DNA of 64,000 bases, from contig JAFUJQ010000014.1 of NCBI GenBank assembly GCA_017473705.1, forward strand, positions 26,403 through 90,402, read 5' to 3'. Positions within the stretch are counted from its first letter, which is position 1, and each line of letters opens with the position of its first letter. Source of the DNA: Bacteroidales bacterium (GTDB lineage Bacteria > Bacteroidota > Bacteroidia > Bacteroidales > UBA932). A program made the position numbers and the translations under genes. The notes beneath the pieces are model-generated. The model was not told the origin of the DNA, did not search any database, and saw only the letters and a list, made by a program, of their open reading frames with translations. Positions 6,280 through 16,077 of the stretch are shown piece after piece.

Positions 6280-8925
6280 ATGGAACTTCCAGCAAAGTAT
6301 GATCCTGCCTTGACGGAGGATAAATGGTACGCCTATTGGCTTGAAAACAAGTTCTTTCATTCAGAACCTGACGAAAGAGAACCTTATACGATCGTGATTC
6401 CTCCACCTAATGTGACTGGAATCCTTCACATGGGCCACGTTCTCAACAATACATTGAATGACGTTCTCGTCCGCAAGGCAAGGATGGACGGCAAGAACGC
6501 ATGCTGGGTGCCTGGCACTGACCATGCATCGATCGCTACTGAGAACAAGGTGGTTCAGAAACTTGCAGCTGAGGGCATCAGGAAGGAGGACCTCACCCGT
6601 GAGCAGTTCCTCGAGCATGCATGGGAGTGGAAGGAGAAGCATGGAGGCATCATCCTCAGCCAGCTCCGCAAGCTCGGCGCGTCATGCGACTGGGACAGGA
6701 CCAAATTCACTATGGATCCGGAGCTCAGCGAGGCTGTGATCAGCACATTCGTTTACTTCTATAATAAAGGATACATCTATAGAGGTGTACGTATGGTGAA
6801 CTGGGACCCTGTTGGACTTACAGCAGTGAGTGACGAAGAGGTGATCCACAAGGATACTGTCAGCAAGTTCTACCATATGAGATACTTCATCTCTGACGGA
6901 AACGGAAATCCTACAGATAAATATATCATCATCGCTACAACACGTCCTGAGACAATCATGGCGGATGCCGCTGTGTGCGTGAACCCTGCAGATGAGCGCT
7001 ATCACTGGCTCAAGGGCAAGAAGGTCCTTATCCCATTGATCAACAAGGAGATTCCTATTATCGAGGACAGCTATGTGGCAATGGATTTCGGTACAGGATG
7101 CCTCAAGGTGACTCCTGCACACGACGTAAACGACTATGAGATCGGAATGCGTCATAACCTTCCGGTTCTTGACATCATCGACGATCATGGCCGTCTCAAC
7201 GAGAAGGCTCAGATCCTCGTAGGAGAGGACCGTTTCGATGCAAGAAAGAAGATAGTGGAAATGCTCCAGGAGGCTGGAAACCTCGAGAAGATGGAGGATT
7301 ATACATCTCCTGTAGGATATTCAGAGAGGACAAACGCAGTGATCGAGCCAAGGCTCTCGATGCAGTGGTTCCTCAAGATGGAGGCGCTTGCAAAGGATGC
7401 CCTCGAGTCTGTCGAGAGCGGAAACGTAAAGCTGATTCCGGACAAATACCGCAATACATACCGTCACTGGATGGAGAATGTACGCGACTGGTGCATCTCG
7501 CGTCAGCTCTGGTGGGGACAGCGCATCCCTGCATACTACCTTCCTGACGGACAGGTAGTTGTAGCGGAAACACCTGAAAAGGCTCTCGAGGCTGCTCAGA
7601 AGATAGATTCTTCGCTCACAGCTGCAGACCTTCACCAGGATGAGGATGTCCTCGATACATGGTTCTCATCATGGCTGTGGCCTATTTCAGTGTTCGATAC
7701 CAACAAGGCCGGACATCCTGAGGCTGAGCCTAACAAGGACCTTGCATACTATTATCCTACAAACGACCTCGTGACAGGTCCGGACATCCTTTTCTTCTGG
7801 GTGGCTCGTATGATCATGGCAGGAAACGAGTTCATGAACGATGTTCCTTTCCGTAATGTGTATCTCACCGGTATCGTGCGTGACAAGCTCGGCCGCAAGA
7901 TGTCGAAGACTCTCGGAAACTCACCGGACCCTCTCGACCTCATCGAGAAGTATGGAGCTGACGCAGTCCGTCTCGGTATGCTTCTCTGCAGCTCGGCAGG
8001 AAATGACATTCTCTATGATGAGTCGCAGATAGAGCAGGGTAGAAACTTCAATAACAAGGTCTGGAATGCATTCCGCCTCGTTACGGGATGGACTGTCGAT
8101 GCTGCGGCGCAGCAGCCTGAGGCATCTGCAGTTGCGGTGAAGTGGTTTGAGAACAAGCTCAGTCAGGTTGTTGAGACAGTAGAAGATCATTTCTCAAAAT
8201 TCCGTATTTCAGATGCGCTGATGGCCATCTACAAGTTCTTCTGGGATGATTTCTGCGCATGGTACCTTGAGGCTGTGAAGCCAGCGTATGGTGCAGGTAT
8301 AGATAAGGCTACATATGACGCAACCATAGGATTCTTTGATGCTCTTCTGAAGATGATCCATCCTATCATGCCGTTCATCACCGAGGAACTCTGGCAGAAT
8401 ATGGCTGAGCGTCAGCCGGGCGAGACCATCATGAACCAGCGTTATCCTCAGGCGAAACCATATGACGCAGAGTTCATCGCAGCATTCGAGATGGCATGCG
8501 AGGCTGTTGCCGGCGTACGTAACATCCGTCAGAGCAAGAACCTTTCACCAAGGGAGGCTCTCGACCTCAAGATCAAGGGTGATTTCCCTGCTGAGGTTCT
8601 TCCTGTAGTGATGAAGCTTGCCAACGTTACCGTAGGCAATGCTGAAGGAGACATGTCAGCAGCACAGAGATTCATGGTAAGGACTGTTGAAATGTTCGTT
8701 CCACTCACTGGACTTATCAACGTGGAAGAGGAGATTGCGAAGCTCGAAGCAGAGCTCGCGTACCAGCAGAAATTCCTTGACAGCGTGCGCAAAAAGCTCG
8801 CGAATGAGCGCTTTGTTGCCAACGCTCCGGAGGCTGTGGTAGCTGTCGAACGTAAAAAAGAGGCAGATTCGCTTTCAAAGATCGAAAGTATCACTGCGTC
8901 GCTCAATGCATTGAAAAAGAACTAA
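6280..8925 (+). CDS. valS: Valyl-tRNA synthetase
   Basis: Class I aminoacyl-tRNA synthetase charging tRNA-Val. The 881-aa length is normal. The ATP-binding HIGH motif appears as HMGH at residues 50-53 after PPPNVTGIL. The KMSKS loop reads KMSKT at 540-544. The editing (CP1) domain is present with [10 protein letters not shown] near 225. The anticodon-binding domain and the C-terminal coiled coil ([17 protein letters not shown], about 816) complete the protein. It is probably cotranscribed with the thioesterase and tat genes that follow. Frequent CTC codons suggest high expression. Confidence 0.97.
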   Translation: MELPAKYDPALTEDKWYAYWLENKFFHSEPDEREPYTIVIPPPNVTGILHMGHVLNNTLNDVLVRKARMDGKNACWVPGTDHASIATENKVVQKLAAEGIRKEDLTREQFLEHAWEWKEKHGGIILSQLRKLGASCDWDRTKFTMDPELSEAVISTFVYFYNKGYIYRGVRMVNWDPVGLTAVSDEEVIHKDTVSKFYHMRYFISDGNGNPTDKYIIIATTRPETIMADAAVCVNPADERYHWLKGKKVLIPLINKEIPIIEDSYVAMDFGTGCLKVTPAHDVNDYEIGMRHNLPVLDIIDDHGRLNEKAQILVGEDRFDARKKIVEMLQEAGNLEKMEDYTSPVGYSERTNAVIEPRLSMQWFLKMEALAKDALESVESGNVKLIPDKYRNTYRHWMENVRDWCISRQLWWGQRIPAYYLPDGQVVVAETPEKALEAAQKIDSSLTAADLHQDEDVLDTWFSSWLWPISVFDTNKAGHPEAEPNKDLAYYYPTNDLVTGPDILFFWVARMIMAGNEFMNDVPFRNVYLTGIVRDKLGRKMSKTLGNSPDPLDLIEKYGADAVRLGMLLCSSAGNDILYDESQIEQGRNFNNKVWNAFRLVTGWTVDAAAQQPEASAVAVKWFENKLSQVVETVEDHFSKFRISDALMAIYKFFWDDFCAWYLEAVKPAYGAGIDKATYDATIGFFDALLKMIHPIMPFITEELWQNMAERQPGETIMNQRYPQAKPYDAEFIAAFEMACEAVAGVRNIRQSKNLSPREALDLKIKGDFPAEVLPVVMKLANVTVGNAEGDMSAAQRFMVRTVEMFVPLTGLINVEEEIAKLEAELAYQQKFLDSVRKKLANERFVANAPEAVVAVERKKEADSLSKIESITASLNALKKN

Positions 8926-8961
8926 TAAAACAATAAAGTTTATTTGGTTAACATTTTTGTT

Positions 8962-9369
8962 ATGCTGAAATCTGAGCTGTTTTTGGATGTCAGGTACTAT
9001 GAAACCGACCAGATGGGCATCGTCCATCACTCAAATTACATCAGATATTTTGAGTGTGGAAGGACAGCAATGCTGAAGGAGCTCGGCCTGCCTCTCGAGA
9101 AAATCGAGGAGTCAGGCGTGATGCTTCCGGTCGTGTCGGTCGAGTGCCGTTACAAGGTGCCGGCAAAGCTCGGTGATACATTGAGGGTGGTCAGCATCAT
9201 CGATGAGATGCCGAGAGCGAAGCTTGTCATCAGGAACGAGATCTACAACCCGGAAGGATACCTTGTATGCGAGGGTTCTGTGACACTTGGATTCATAAAT
9301 TCAGAGACAAGGCGTCCGATAAGGTGTCCGGAGTCTCTGATGGCTATATTTGATGAACACATAAATTAA
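8962..9369 (+). CDS. YbgC-type acyl-CoA thioesterase
   Basis: Hot-dog-fold thioesterase that cleaves acyl-CoA esters, of the 4-hydroxybenzoyl-CoA thioesterase/YbgC family. The active-site stretch YETDQMGIVHHSNY, with the conserved Asp and HxxY, is at residues 12-25. A TTG codon at 8944 gives a longer frame, but the ATG at 8962 gives the family-standard N-terminus (MLKSELFLDVRYYETD) and 135 aa. It lies 36 bp after valS and 11 bp before tatA. In proteobacteria ybgC sits with the Tol-Pal genes; here it does not. The substrate is unknown. Confidence 0.87.
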   Translation: MLKSELFLDVRYYETDQMGIVHHSNYIRYFECGRTAMLKELGLPLEKIEESGVMLPVVSVECRYKVPAKLGDTLRVVSIIDEMPRAKLVIRNEIYNPEGYLVCEGSVTLGFINSETRRPIRCPESLMAIFDEHIN

Positions 9370-9380
9370 TTTAGATATAT

Positions 9381-9587
9381 ATGACAACATTTATGCTGAT
9401 GCCATTGACCATCGGAGTATGGGAGTGGGTCATTATCGCGCTTGTGGTTCTTCTTCTTTTCGGCGGCAAGAAGATTCCTGAACTGATGAAGGGGCTTGGC
9501 AAGGGAGTCAAGAACTTCAAGGAGGGGATGAAGGAAGTCGAGAATGATGTGAATGAGATAAAGAAGGATATAGAGTCGGAGCAATAA
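9381..9587 (+). CDS. tatA: Sec-independent protein translocase TatA
   Basis: Pore-forming subunit of the twin-arginine translocase, which exports folded proteins. The 68-aa protein has a short N-terminal stretch, one membrane helix ([16 protein letters not shown], about 13-28), the FGGKKIPEL hinge and an amphipathic helix ([18 protein letters not shown]), followed by a charged tail. TatA and TatE/TatB-like functions cannot be told apart by sequence; a separate TatB is not present next to it. It overlaps tatC by one base (TAATG), implying coupled translation. Confidence 0.92.
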   Translation: MTTFMLMPLTIGVWEWVIIALVVLLLFGGKKIPELMKGLGKGVKNFKEGMKEVENDVNEIKKDIESEQ

Positions 9588-10327
9588 TGTCTCAATCTGC
9601 AGAAATGACCTTCTGGGATCATCTCGAGGATCTGAGAAAAAGTCTCTTCAGAATGATTGCTGTCTTTGTTGTGACAGCAGTTGCATTGTTCTTTTTCAAG
9701 GATTTCCTCTTTGATGATGTCATTCTGGCGCCCTCAAAGTCTGACTTCTTCCTATACAGACTTTTGGGGACTGAATTCTCTATGTCTTTGGTCAACCTTG
9801 AAGTTGCGGCCCAGTTTATGATCCATATGAAGGTCACATTCGTTTCTGCCTTGATATTGACCTTTCCTTATCATATATATGAGGTGTGGCGATTTGTAGC
9901 GCCCGCTCTGTATGAAAATGAAAAGACGGCAGTCAGAAAGGCATTTGCATTCGCATCTTTCCTGTTCTATCTTGGAGTGGTTGTTGCATATGCTTTGCTG
10001 TTTCCTCTGATGCTGAACTTTTTTGCAGGATATCAGGTCAGTCCGGATGTGCCGAATACTTTTTCGTTGACTTCATATATATCGTTGTTTACGTCAACGG
10101 TGCTTACATTCGGAATCGTGTTCGAATTTCCTACAGTGGTTGTGGCTTTGTCAGCTCTGGGTGTGCTGACCAAAGATACATTGGCGTCATTCAGAAAGCA
10201 TGCAATTTTGGTGGTTGTCGTGTTGGCGGCAGTGATAACACCGTCAGGTGACCCTTTTTCAATGCTGGTAGTGTCGGTGCCATTATACCTGTTATATGAA
10301 TTCAGCATTTTGCTGTGCAGAAAATAA
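9587..10327 (+). CDS. tatC: Sec-independent protein translocase TatC
   Basis: Polytopic inner-membrane receptor for twin-arginine signal peptides. The 246-aa length and six membrane helices are standard. The N-terminal MTFWDHLEDLRKSLFR motif (about 7-22) and the FVAPALYENEK signature (about 103-113) after the second helix are diagnostic. It pairs with the preceding tatA as a minimal two-gene Tat system. The ABC-F gene begins only 3 bp later, so the operon continues. Confidence 0.95.
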   Translation: MSQSAEMTFWDHLEDLRKSLFRMIAVFVVTAVALFFFKDFLFDDVILAPSKSDFFLYRLLGTEFSMSLVNLEVAAQFMIHMKVTFVSALILTFPYHIYEVWRFVAPALYENEKTAVRKAFAFASFLFYLGVVVAYALLFPLMLNFFAGYQVSPDVPNTFSLTSYISLFTSTVLTFGIVFEFPTVVVALSALGVLTKDTLASFRKHAILVVVVLAAVITPSGDPFSMLVVSVPLYLLYEFSILLCRK

Positions 10328-10330
10328 TAT

Positions 10331-12265
10331 ATGATATCTATTAACAATCTTACCGTAGCTTATGGAGGCTTCACCTTGCTGAATGAAATCAATTTTCATA
10401 TCAGCGAGAGTGACAAGATAGGCCTTGTGGGAAAGAATGGTGCGGGTAAATCTACGATATTGAAGCTGATCTGCGGACTTCAGAGTCCTACGAGCGGTAA
10501 GGTTGCCGTGCCAGGCGGGCTGAAGATAGGCTATCTCCCGCAGATCATGGAGCATCATCGCGGCCGCAGCGTCATAGACGAGGCTATGACGGCTTTCGCT
10601 GATATGTTCGCAATGGAGGCGGAGCTGGAGAGCATAACGCTTGAGCTCGCAGAAAGAACTGATTACGAATCCAAAGAGTATCAAGACCTTATAATCAGGA
10701 TGAACGAGGTGAATGACAGGATTTCATATACTCGTTCTGACAATCCGCAGGTCCTGGCAGAGCGTACGCTCCTCGGCCTGGGATTCCGCTTTGAGGAGCT
10801 GTCGAGACCGACTGAGACTTTCAGTCAGGGCTGGAACATGCGCATCGAGCTTGCGAAGATACTTCTGTCCAAGCCGGATGTGCTTCTGCTTGACGAGCCG
10901 ACAAACCACCTTGATATAGAGTCAATCGAGTGGCTCGAGGGGTATCTTAAGGATTATAAGGGTTCTCTTGTACTGATATCACATGACAGGAAGTTCCTTG
11001 ACAACGTCACAAACAGGACAGTAGAGATCATGGTCGGCAGGATTCATGACTATAAGGTTCCGTATAGCAAGTACTTGGAACTCAGGAGGGAACGCCTCGA
11101 ACAGCAGCGTGCTGCGTTTGAGAATCAGCAGAGGATGATCGAGAAGACGGAGGAGTTCATCGAGAAGTTCAGATACAAGCCGACAAAGTCCAATCAGGTT
11201 CAGTCCCGTGTCAAGCAGCTGGAGAAACTTGAGAGGATTGAAGTCGACATAGAAGACCGTTCTGCACTCTGCGTGAAGTTTCCTCCGGCTCCGCGTTCGG
11301 GAGACATTGCATATAAGGCAGTGGACATGAAGGTCGGATATGGAGAGAAAGTGGTGTTCTCGGATGCTCAGATTGAGGCTCGCAGAGGAGAGAAGGTCGC
11401 TCTTGTGGGAAGGAACGGTGAAGGAAAGACAACTCTGATGAGGGTGATCATGCGAGAACTTGATCCGATGGCAGGCGAGTCTCGTGTCGGATATAATGTA
11501 AATATAGGATATTACGCTCAGAATCAGGAAGATATACTTGATAAGGAGGATACGGTATTCGGTACACTGGACCGCATTGCAGTCGGTGACATACGACTTA
11601 AGCTCCGTGATATCCTCGGCGCATTTCTCTTCAAGGGAGAGGATATCGACAAGAAAGTCGCAGTGTTGAGCGGCGGAGAGAGAGCGCGCCTGGCTATGGC
11701 GAAGCTCATGCTCAAGCCATACAACCTTCTGGCGCTTGACGAGCCGACAAACCATATGGACATACGCTCGAAGGATATATTGAAGCAGGCGCTCAAGGCT
11801 TATGACGGTACGTTGATAATAGTTTCGCATGACCGAGACTTCCTGGATGGACTCGTTGACAAGCTTTATGAATTCAGGGACGGCCGTGTGAAGGAGCATC
11901 TTGGAGGAGTGCAGGACTTCCTGGAGAGAAGGAAGCTTGAGAGCTTGAGCGAGTTGGAAAGACATTACAAGCCTGTTGCAGAGGAAAAGCCTGCTGAGGT
12001 CGTGCAGAGGAAGGAAGAGGCCAAGCAGGAGTATCAGGCGAAGAAATATGTATCTAAAGAAGAAAAGAAGATAAGGAGTCGTATCTCATTCGTAGAGAAG
12101 AAAATAGAAGAGTTGGAAGGAAGACTTGCTGAGATAGAGTCCGTGCTCATGAATCCTGGTCCTGAAGATGATGTGATGGAGTTGACCAGGTCCTATCTTG
12201 AGACCAAGCGCGAGCTTGATTACAAGATGGAGGAATGGGAGAAGTTGAACGAATCATTGGAATAA
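10331..12265 (+). CDS. ABC-F family ATPase
   Basis: Soluble ABC-F protein with two ATPase domains and no membrane segment; such proteins act on the ribosome (translation-factor or resistance subfamilies). Walker A GKNGAGKS near 35 and GRNGEGKT near 358; Walker B LLLDEPTNHLD near 184 and LALDEPTNHMD near 477; the charged linker (about 240-310) is the P-site tRNA-interaction motif region. A C-terminal coiled coil with KKIRSRISFVEKKIEELE (about 577) resembles the Uup/YdiF type. The first signature reads FSQGW where LSGGQ-type sequences are usual; the second is LSGGE. Likely housekeeping rather than resistance. Confidence 0.9.
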   Translation: MISINNLTVAYGGFTLLNEINFHISESDKIGLVGKNGAGKSTILKLICGLQSPTSGKVAVPGGLKIGYLPQIMEHHRGRSVIDEAMTAFADMFAMEAELESITLELAERTDYESKEYQDLIIRMNEVNDRISYTRSDNPQVLAERTLLGLGFRFEELSRPTETFSQGWNMRIELAKILLSKPDVLLLDEPTNHLDIESIEWLEGYLKDYKGSLVLISHDRKFLDNVTNRTVEIMVGRIHDYKVPYSKYLELRRERLEQQRAAFENQQRMIEKTEEFIEKFRYKPTKSNQVQSRVKQLEKLERIEVDIEDRSALCVKFPPAPRSGDIAYKAVDMKVGYGEKVVFSDAQIEARRGEKVALVGRNGEGKTTLMRVIMRELDPMAGESRVGYNVNIGYYAQNQEDILDKEDTVFGTLDRIAVGDIRLKLRDILGAFLFKGEDIDKKVAVLSGGERARLAMAKLMLKPYNLLALDEPTNHMDIRSKDILKQALKAYDGTLIIVSHDRDFLDGLVDKLYEFRDGRVKEHLGGVQDFLERRKLESLSELERHYKPVAEEKPAEVVQRKEEAKQEYQAKKYVSKEEKKIRSRISFVEKKIEELEGRLAEIESVLMNPGPEDDVMELTRSYLETKRELDYKMEEWEKLNESLE

Positions 12266-12271
12266 CATCAT

Positions 12272-13018
12272 ATGGAAGAAAAGAAAATGCAGTACCTGTT
12301 CGGAATGCATCCGGTGCTGGAGGCTGTGAAGGCAGGTAAGAAATTCGATAAGGTGCTCTTGAAGCAGGGCCTCGAGGGAGCGCAGTTCAGAGAGTTGATG
12401 GAACTGCTGAAGGTTAATGATATCCCTTTTCAGTTCGTGCCTGGCGAGAGACTCAACAGGGCAGTGAGAGGATCCCATCAGGGTGTCCTTGCATATATTT
12501 CACAGATAGATTATATTGATATAGAGCAGCTTGTGAACAATGCTCTCGGCTGTAGCGAGAATCCTTTGCTCGTGATTCTGGACGGAGTAAGCGATGTGCG
12601 CAACCTTGGCGCGATTGCAAGAAGTCTGGAGTGTGCAGGCGGACAGGGTATCATCGTTCCTGCAAAGGGAGGAGCGGCAATCAATGCCGATGCAGTCAAG
12701 GCATCAGCCGGCGCGCTTATGAGGATGGATACTTGCAAAGTGCCGAACCTCCGTGTTGCAGCGTATTATCTTCAGCAGAGCGGATTCAAGCTGGTTGCGG
12801 CAACAGAAAAGACGGACAACCTTATATACGATGTCGATATGACCGGTCCATGTGCCATAATCATGGGGTCAGAGGGCAAGGGAATCTCTCAGGCCATGCT
12901 TGACCTTGCAGATGAGAAGGCTGCCATCCCGATGGCGGGTGAAATCACATCCCTGAATGTTTCAGTAGCATCTGCAGTCCTTATGTATGAAGCTGTAAGA
13001 CAGCGCATTAAAAAGTAA
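12272..13018 (+). CDS. rlmB: 23S rRNA 2'-O-ribose methyltransferase RlmB
   Basis: SPOUT (TrmH/SpoU) methyltransferase predicted to methylate G2251 of 23S rRNA in the P-loop. The 248-aa protein has the N-terminal substrate-binding domain (YLFGMHPVLEA near 8) and the three SpoU motifs: LDGVSDVRNLGAIARS (about 98), IMGSEGKGIS (about 198) and SLNVSVASAVLMYE (about 228). It lies 6 bp after the ABC-F gene in the same operon. A second SpoU-type gene is at 44931; the N-terminal domain here favours RlmB. Confidence 0.9.
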   Translation: MEEKKMQYLFGMHPVLEAVKAGKKFDKVLLKQGLEGAQFRELMELLKVNDIPFQFVPGERLNRAVRGSHQGVLAYISQIDYIDIEQLVNNALGCSENPLLVILDGVSDVRNLGAIARSLECAGGQGIIVPAKGGAAINADAVKASAGALMRMDTCKVPNLRVAAYYLQQSGFKLVAATEKTDNLIYDVDMTGPCAIIMGSEGKGISQAMLDLADEKAAIPMAGEITSLNVSVASAVLMYEAVRQRIKK

Positions 13019-13035
13019 ACCTTAATTTTAAAGAT

Positions 13036-13953
13036 ATGAAAAAGTTGATTTTCGTGATTGCTGCAATGCTTCTTATGGGGGCGAGCGCATTTGCACAGCC
13101 GCTGCTGGTTCAGGACAAGTCATATGAGAAGTTCACGACAGTCAGTGCAGAGGACTATTTCGTCCTTAAGTTCTATAAGTCAGACTCATATTCTATCAAG
13201 TTGAAGACTGATGAGAGGATTGCCGCTCACGTTCAGGCATATGTAAAGAATGGAACATTATACTTGATTTTGGATGAGAAAGGATATTCTCCTGAGCTTA
13301 AGAAGACCCTGAGACAGAAAGGTGCAGCAATTCCGGTACTTGAAGCAGAGGTTTATATGCCTACAGTTACTTCGTTGATTTTCAAGAATAAGGTTGCAGT
13401 GACGCACTTTGATACATTTACAACTGAAACGTTTACTTTGACTGCTACGGATAACGTGCTTGTATCTCAGCTTAATGTAGACTGCTCAACTGCCGAGCTG
13501 AATCTGTCAAAGAACGCTCAGGTGACCGGTGTGGTCAATGCGGCAAGCAAACTCTATCTCAATGCTTCAAACTCAACACAGGTTTCGTTGACACAGAATG
13601 GCGGCAACACCTTCATCAATCAGAGCAATTCAACATATATTGACATGCAGGCGACTGTCAATACCCTCGAGATTGAGGCTTCAGGAAGTTCTGAGTCGCA
13701 TTTCTCAGGAACAGCATCTATGCAGAAAGTCATTTCTTCCGGTCTTTCGAGGGTGGATACAGAGCTTCTTGATGCAAAAGACGGAGATGTCATGCTCAAC
13801 GGATCTGCCAAGTGCCATGTCAATGTATCAGAAACACTTAAGGTCAATCTCACCGGCGGAGCCATGCTGACCTTCAAGAGAAATCCGGCTTTTGAGATAG
13901 ACAGAGTTGTGAATTCTACCTTGATAAAGGCGGATGACGTTAAGAGAAAGTAA
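13036..13953 (+). CDS. Exported DUF2807 (GIN domain) protein
   Basis: A 305-aa exported protein of the DUF2807 family (putative auto-transporter adhesin, head GIN domain), abundant in Bacteroidota. The signal peptide is MKKLIFVIAAMLLMGASAFA with cleavage before Gln-Pro. The rest is a run of short repeats rich in Ser, Thr, Asn and Val (about 100-290), consistent with a right-handed beta-helix. Function is unknown; periplasmic or cell-surface. It overlaps the dipeptidase gene by one base (TAATG), so the two are expressed together. Confidence 0.8.
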   Translation: MKKLIFVIAAMLLMGASAFAQPLLVQDKSYEKFTTVSAEDYFVLKFYKSDSYSIKLKTDERIAAHVQAYVKNGTLYLILDEKGYSPELKKTLRQKGAAIPVLEAEVYMPTVTSLIFKNKVAVTHFDTFTTETFTLTATDNVLVSQLNVDCSTAELNLSKNAQVTGVVNAASKLYLNASNSTQVSLTQNGGNTFINQSNSTYIDMQATVNTLEIEASGSSESHFSGTASMQKVISSGLSRVDTELLDAKDGDVMLNGSAKCHVNVSETLKVNLTGGAMLTFKRNPAFEIDRVVNSTLIKADDVKRK

Positions 13954-15014
13954 TGTTTGTTCTTGACAGTCATTGTGATACGCCATCGCAGATCCTTCGT
14001 CTGAGGGATCTGTCGGTTGATAATGAATATTCGCACGTCGACTTCCCGAAGCTTAAGCGAGGGGGAGTTGACGGAGCTTTTTTTGCGCTGTATGTGCCAG
14101 CTTCTCTTGAGACCGATGCTGCATATGCGTATTACATGCGCCTGCTTGATGCTGTCCGGACGGTTGTCAGGCAGAATCCAGCAGCAGTCAGACTGACAGT
14201 CAGTGAGCTGGATGCAAGAAAGAATCAGTCAGAAGGAGTCTTCTCTATGTTCCTTGGGCTTGAGAACGGCTCTCCTGTCGGCAGCAGGCTTGAACGTATA
14301 CATGAGTTTTATGATGCGGGCGTAAGATATATGACGCTATGTCATTCCAGGGACAATCAGATATGCGATTCATGTGCCTCTGCTTCTGGAAAATGGGGAG
14401 GGCTGAGTCCTTTCGGAAAGGAGGTCATTGCGGAGATGAATCATATGGGCATGCTGGTAGATGTTTCTCATATCTCGGATGCAGCCTTTTATGATGTGTT
14501 GAGATGTTCCAAGAAGCCTGTTGTAGCGACGCATTCCTGCTGTCGTGCGCTTTCTGAGCATCCGCGTAACATGACAGACGACATGATCCGTGCTCTTGCA
14601 TCGGAGGGCGGAGTAATTCAGATAAATTTCTATCCGCTCTTTCTTGATGCCACTTTCAGTAAGGTCCTGTCAGATTCGCATATAATGGATGAAGGGGAGG
14701 ATATAGAACAGGAATTCATCAAGGATCCTTCTGATCCTGATAAAAGATATGCCTGGAACAATGTGCAGCAAGCCTTGCTCGGATTGCAGCGCCCATCGTT
14801 CAGGAAAATCGCAGATCACATAGATCACGTTGTATCGTTGGTTGGCATAGAGCACGTCGGACTTGGGTCCGATTATGACGGTATAGAGGTCACTCCTGAG
14901 GGAATGGAGGATATCTCCATGATACCTAGGATCTTTGATGAACTTCGCTTCCGGGGGTATTCTGAATCTGATCTCGCAAAAATTGCCTCCGAGAACTTCT
15001 TCCGTATCCTTTAA
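13953..15014 (+). CDS. Membrane dipeptidase family (peptidase M19)
   Basis: Zinc-dependent dipeptidase of the renal-dipeptidase/M19 family, 353 aa. Metal ligands are recognisable: DSHCDTP (His7, Asp9), the bridging Glu in LGLENG (about 109), DVSHIS (about 170), ATHS (about 190) and GSDYDG (about 308). No signal peptide is visible, so the enzyme is probably cytoplasmic and may recycle dipeptides, including D-Ala-containing ones. Last gene of the rightward operon; its end overlaps the convergent transporter gene by 4 bp with no hairpin between. Confidence 0.92.
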   Translation: MFVLDSHCDTPSQILRLRDLSVDNEYSHVDFPKLKRGGVDGAFFALYVPASLETDAAYAYYMRLLDAVRTVVRQNPAAVRLTVSELDARKNQSEGVFSMFLGLENGSPVGSRLERIHEFYDAGVRYMTLCHSRDNQICDSCASASGKWGGLSPFGKEVIAEMNHMGMLVDVSHISDAAFYDVLRCSKKPVVATHSCCRALSEHPRNMTDDMIRALASEGGVIQINFYPLFLDATFSKVLSDSHIMDEGEDIEQEFIKDPSDPDKRYAWNNVQQALLGLQRPSFRKIADHIDHVVSLVGIEHVGLGSDYDGIEVTPEGMEDISMIPRIFDELRFRGYSESDLAKIASENFFRIL

Positions 15015-15946
15015 TGAGTCTTGCGTGTGTTCTGGTGCATGACTACCACTGTCACTGCTGCCAGGATCAGCAGAATGCCGATCATGGACTTGAGATATAG
15101 GTGTTCTCCTAGGAATACAACGCCAAGAATCACGGCTGTGACAGGCTGGAGGGCGCCAAGAATCGATGTGAGTGTCGGACCTATTCTTCTTACTGCCTTT
15201 ACTCCCGTGAAGTTTGATATCATGGTCGACCATAATCCCAGCCCAAGTATGTAAAGCCAGTTCTTGCCACCTGTAATCAGGGAGAGTCTGCCATCCAGGA
15301 CAAAAGCGCATATGATGAAATATACGGCGCTGAGAATCATGATCCACGTGGTGAACTTGACGACCTCGATCTTGTCTGCCTTCAGTCTCTTCATCAGTAT
15401 GTAATATGCAGCGAAAGAGAATGCTGATATGAGAGAGCAGGTGAGTCCCAGCTGCGTATTGCCGTTTTCTACAATGAGGCTGTCTCCGGATGCAAGCAGA
15501 TAGACACCGAAGATGGATGCTGCAATGGCTATCATATCAACCCATGACTTATGCTCGCCGAAGAAGAACATCATGCATATGGCAACAATGACCGGATACA
15601 TGAAGTTTATGGTGGATGCTATGCCGCTGGATATGTTTGCATATCCGATAAGCAGGGTGATGGAGGTAATTGCTCTAAGAGCACTTAGCAGTATGATTTT
15701 CCATGTTTCGTCGAATGAGTTCGGACGGAGCGTCTTATTCTTGCAGAAAGCATAGATCATCAATACTAATCCTGCGATGCCCCACCTGTATGAAAGTACA
15801 TCAAAATTGGAGAGTCCTGCAGCAAGAAGTCCTATGCTGAACAAGGGAGAAAAGCCAAAGGATGCGGAAGAAATGACTGCGTAAAATATGCCGTTTCTCC
15901 TGATTCTTCGCTTCTTTCTCTCGTAATTATGATGAATGTCACTCAT
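15011..15946 (-). CDS. EamA/DMT-family transporter
   Basis: A ten-helix drug/metabolite transporter (two EamA repeats), 311 aa, probably an inner-membrane exporter of small metabolites. The N-terminus is very basic (HHNYERKKRRIRRNG), fitting the positive-inside rule. Repeat 1 ends around 150 (FGVYLLASGD); repeat 2 holds GALQPVTAVILGVVFLGEHL (about 260-279), a hallmark of the second EamA repeat. Substrate cannot be predicted. The 131-bp upstream gap is AT-rich with no clear -7 match. Confidence 0.88.
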   Translation of the reverse strand: MSDIHHNYERKKRRIRRNGIFYAVISSASFGFSPLFSIGLLAAGLSNFDVLSYRWGIAGLVLMIYAFCKNKTLRPNSFDETWKIILLSALRAITSITLLIGYANISSGIASTINFMYPVIVAICMMFFFGEHKSWVDMIAIAASIFGVYLLASGDSLIVENGNTQLGLTCSLISAFSFAAYYILMKRLKADKIEVVKFTTWIMILSAVYFIICAFVLDGRLSLITGGKNWLYILGLGLWSTMISNFTGVKAVRRIGPTLTSILGALQPVTAVILGVVFLGEHLYLKSMIGILLILAAVTVVVMHQNTRKTH

Positions 15947-16077
15947 TTTGTTTGTCTAATCCTTAAGTTGTTGATTATATGATACTTATGTTTTATATAA
16001 ATAGAACTTATTGTAAATCCCAAGCCGTGTAACAATTATGTTTTATCGGTAAACAAAAATGTTTTACTTATTATATT

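Noticed and set aside
6361-7188. Several long open frames opposite valS
   Set aside because: They follow the codon bias of valS on the other strand; no start signals, conserved motifs or promoters support them.
8944-8961. Upstream TTG start of the thioesterase
   Set aside because: The ATG at 8962 gives the conserved family N-terminus; the six extra residues have no support.
10979-11965. 328-codon frame opposite the ABC-F gene
   Set aside because: Antisense shadow; the ABC-F gene has full motif support on the plus strand.
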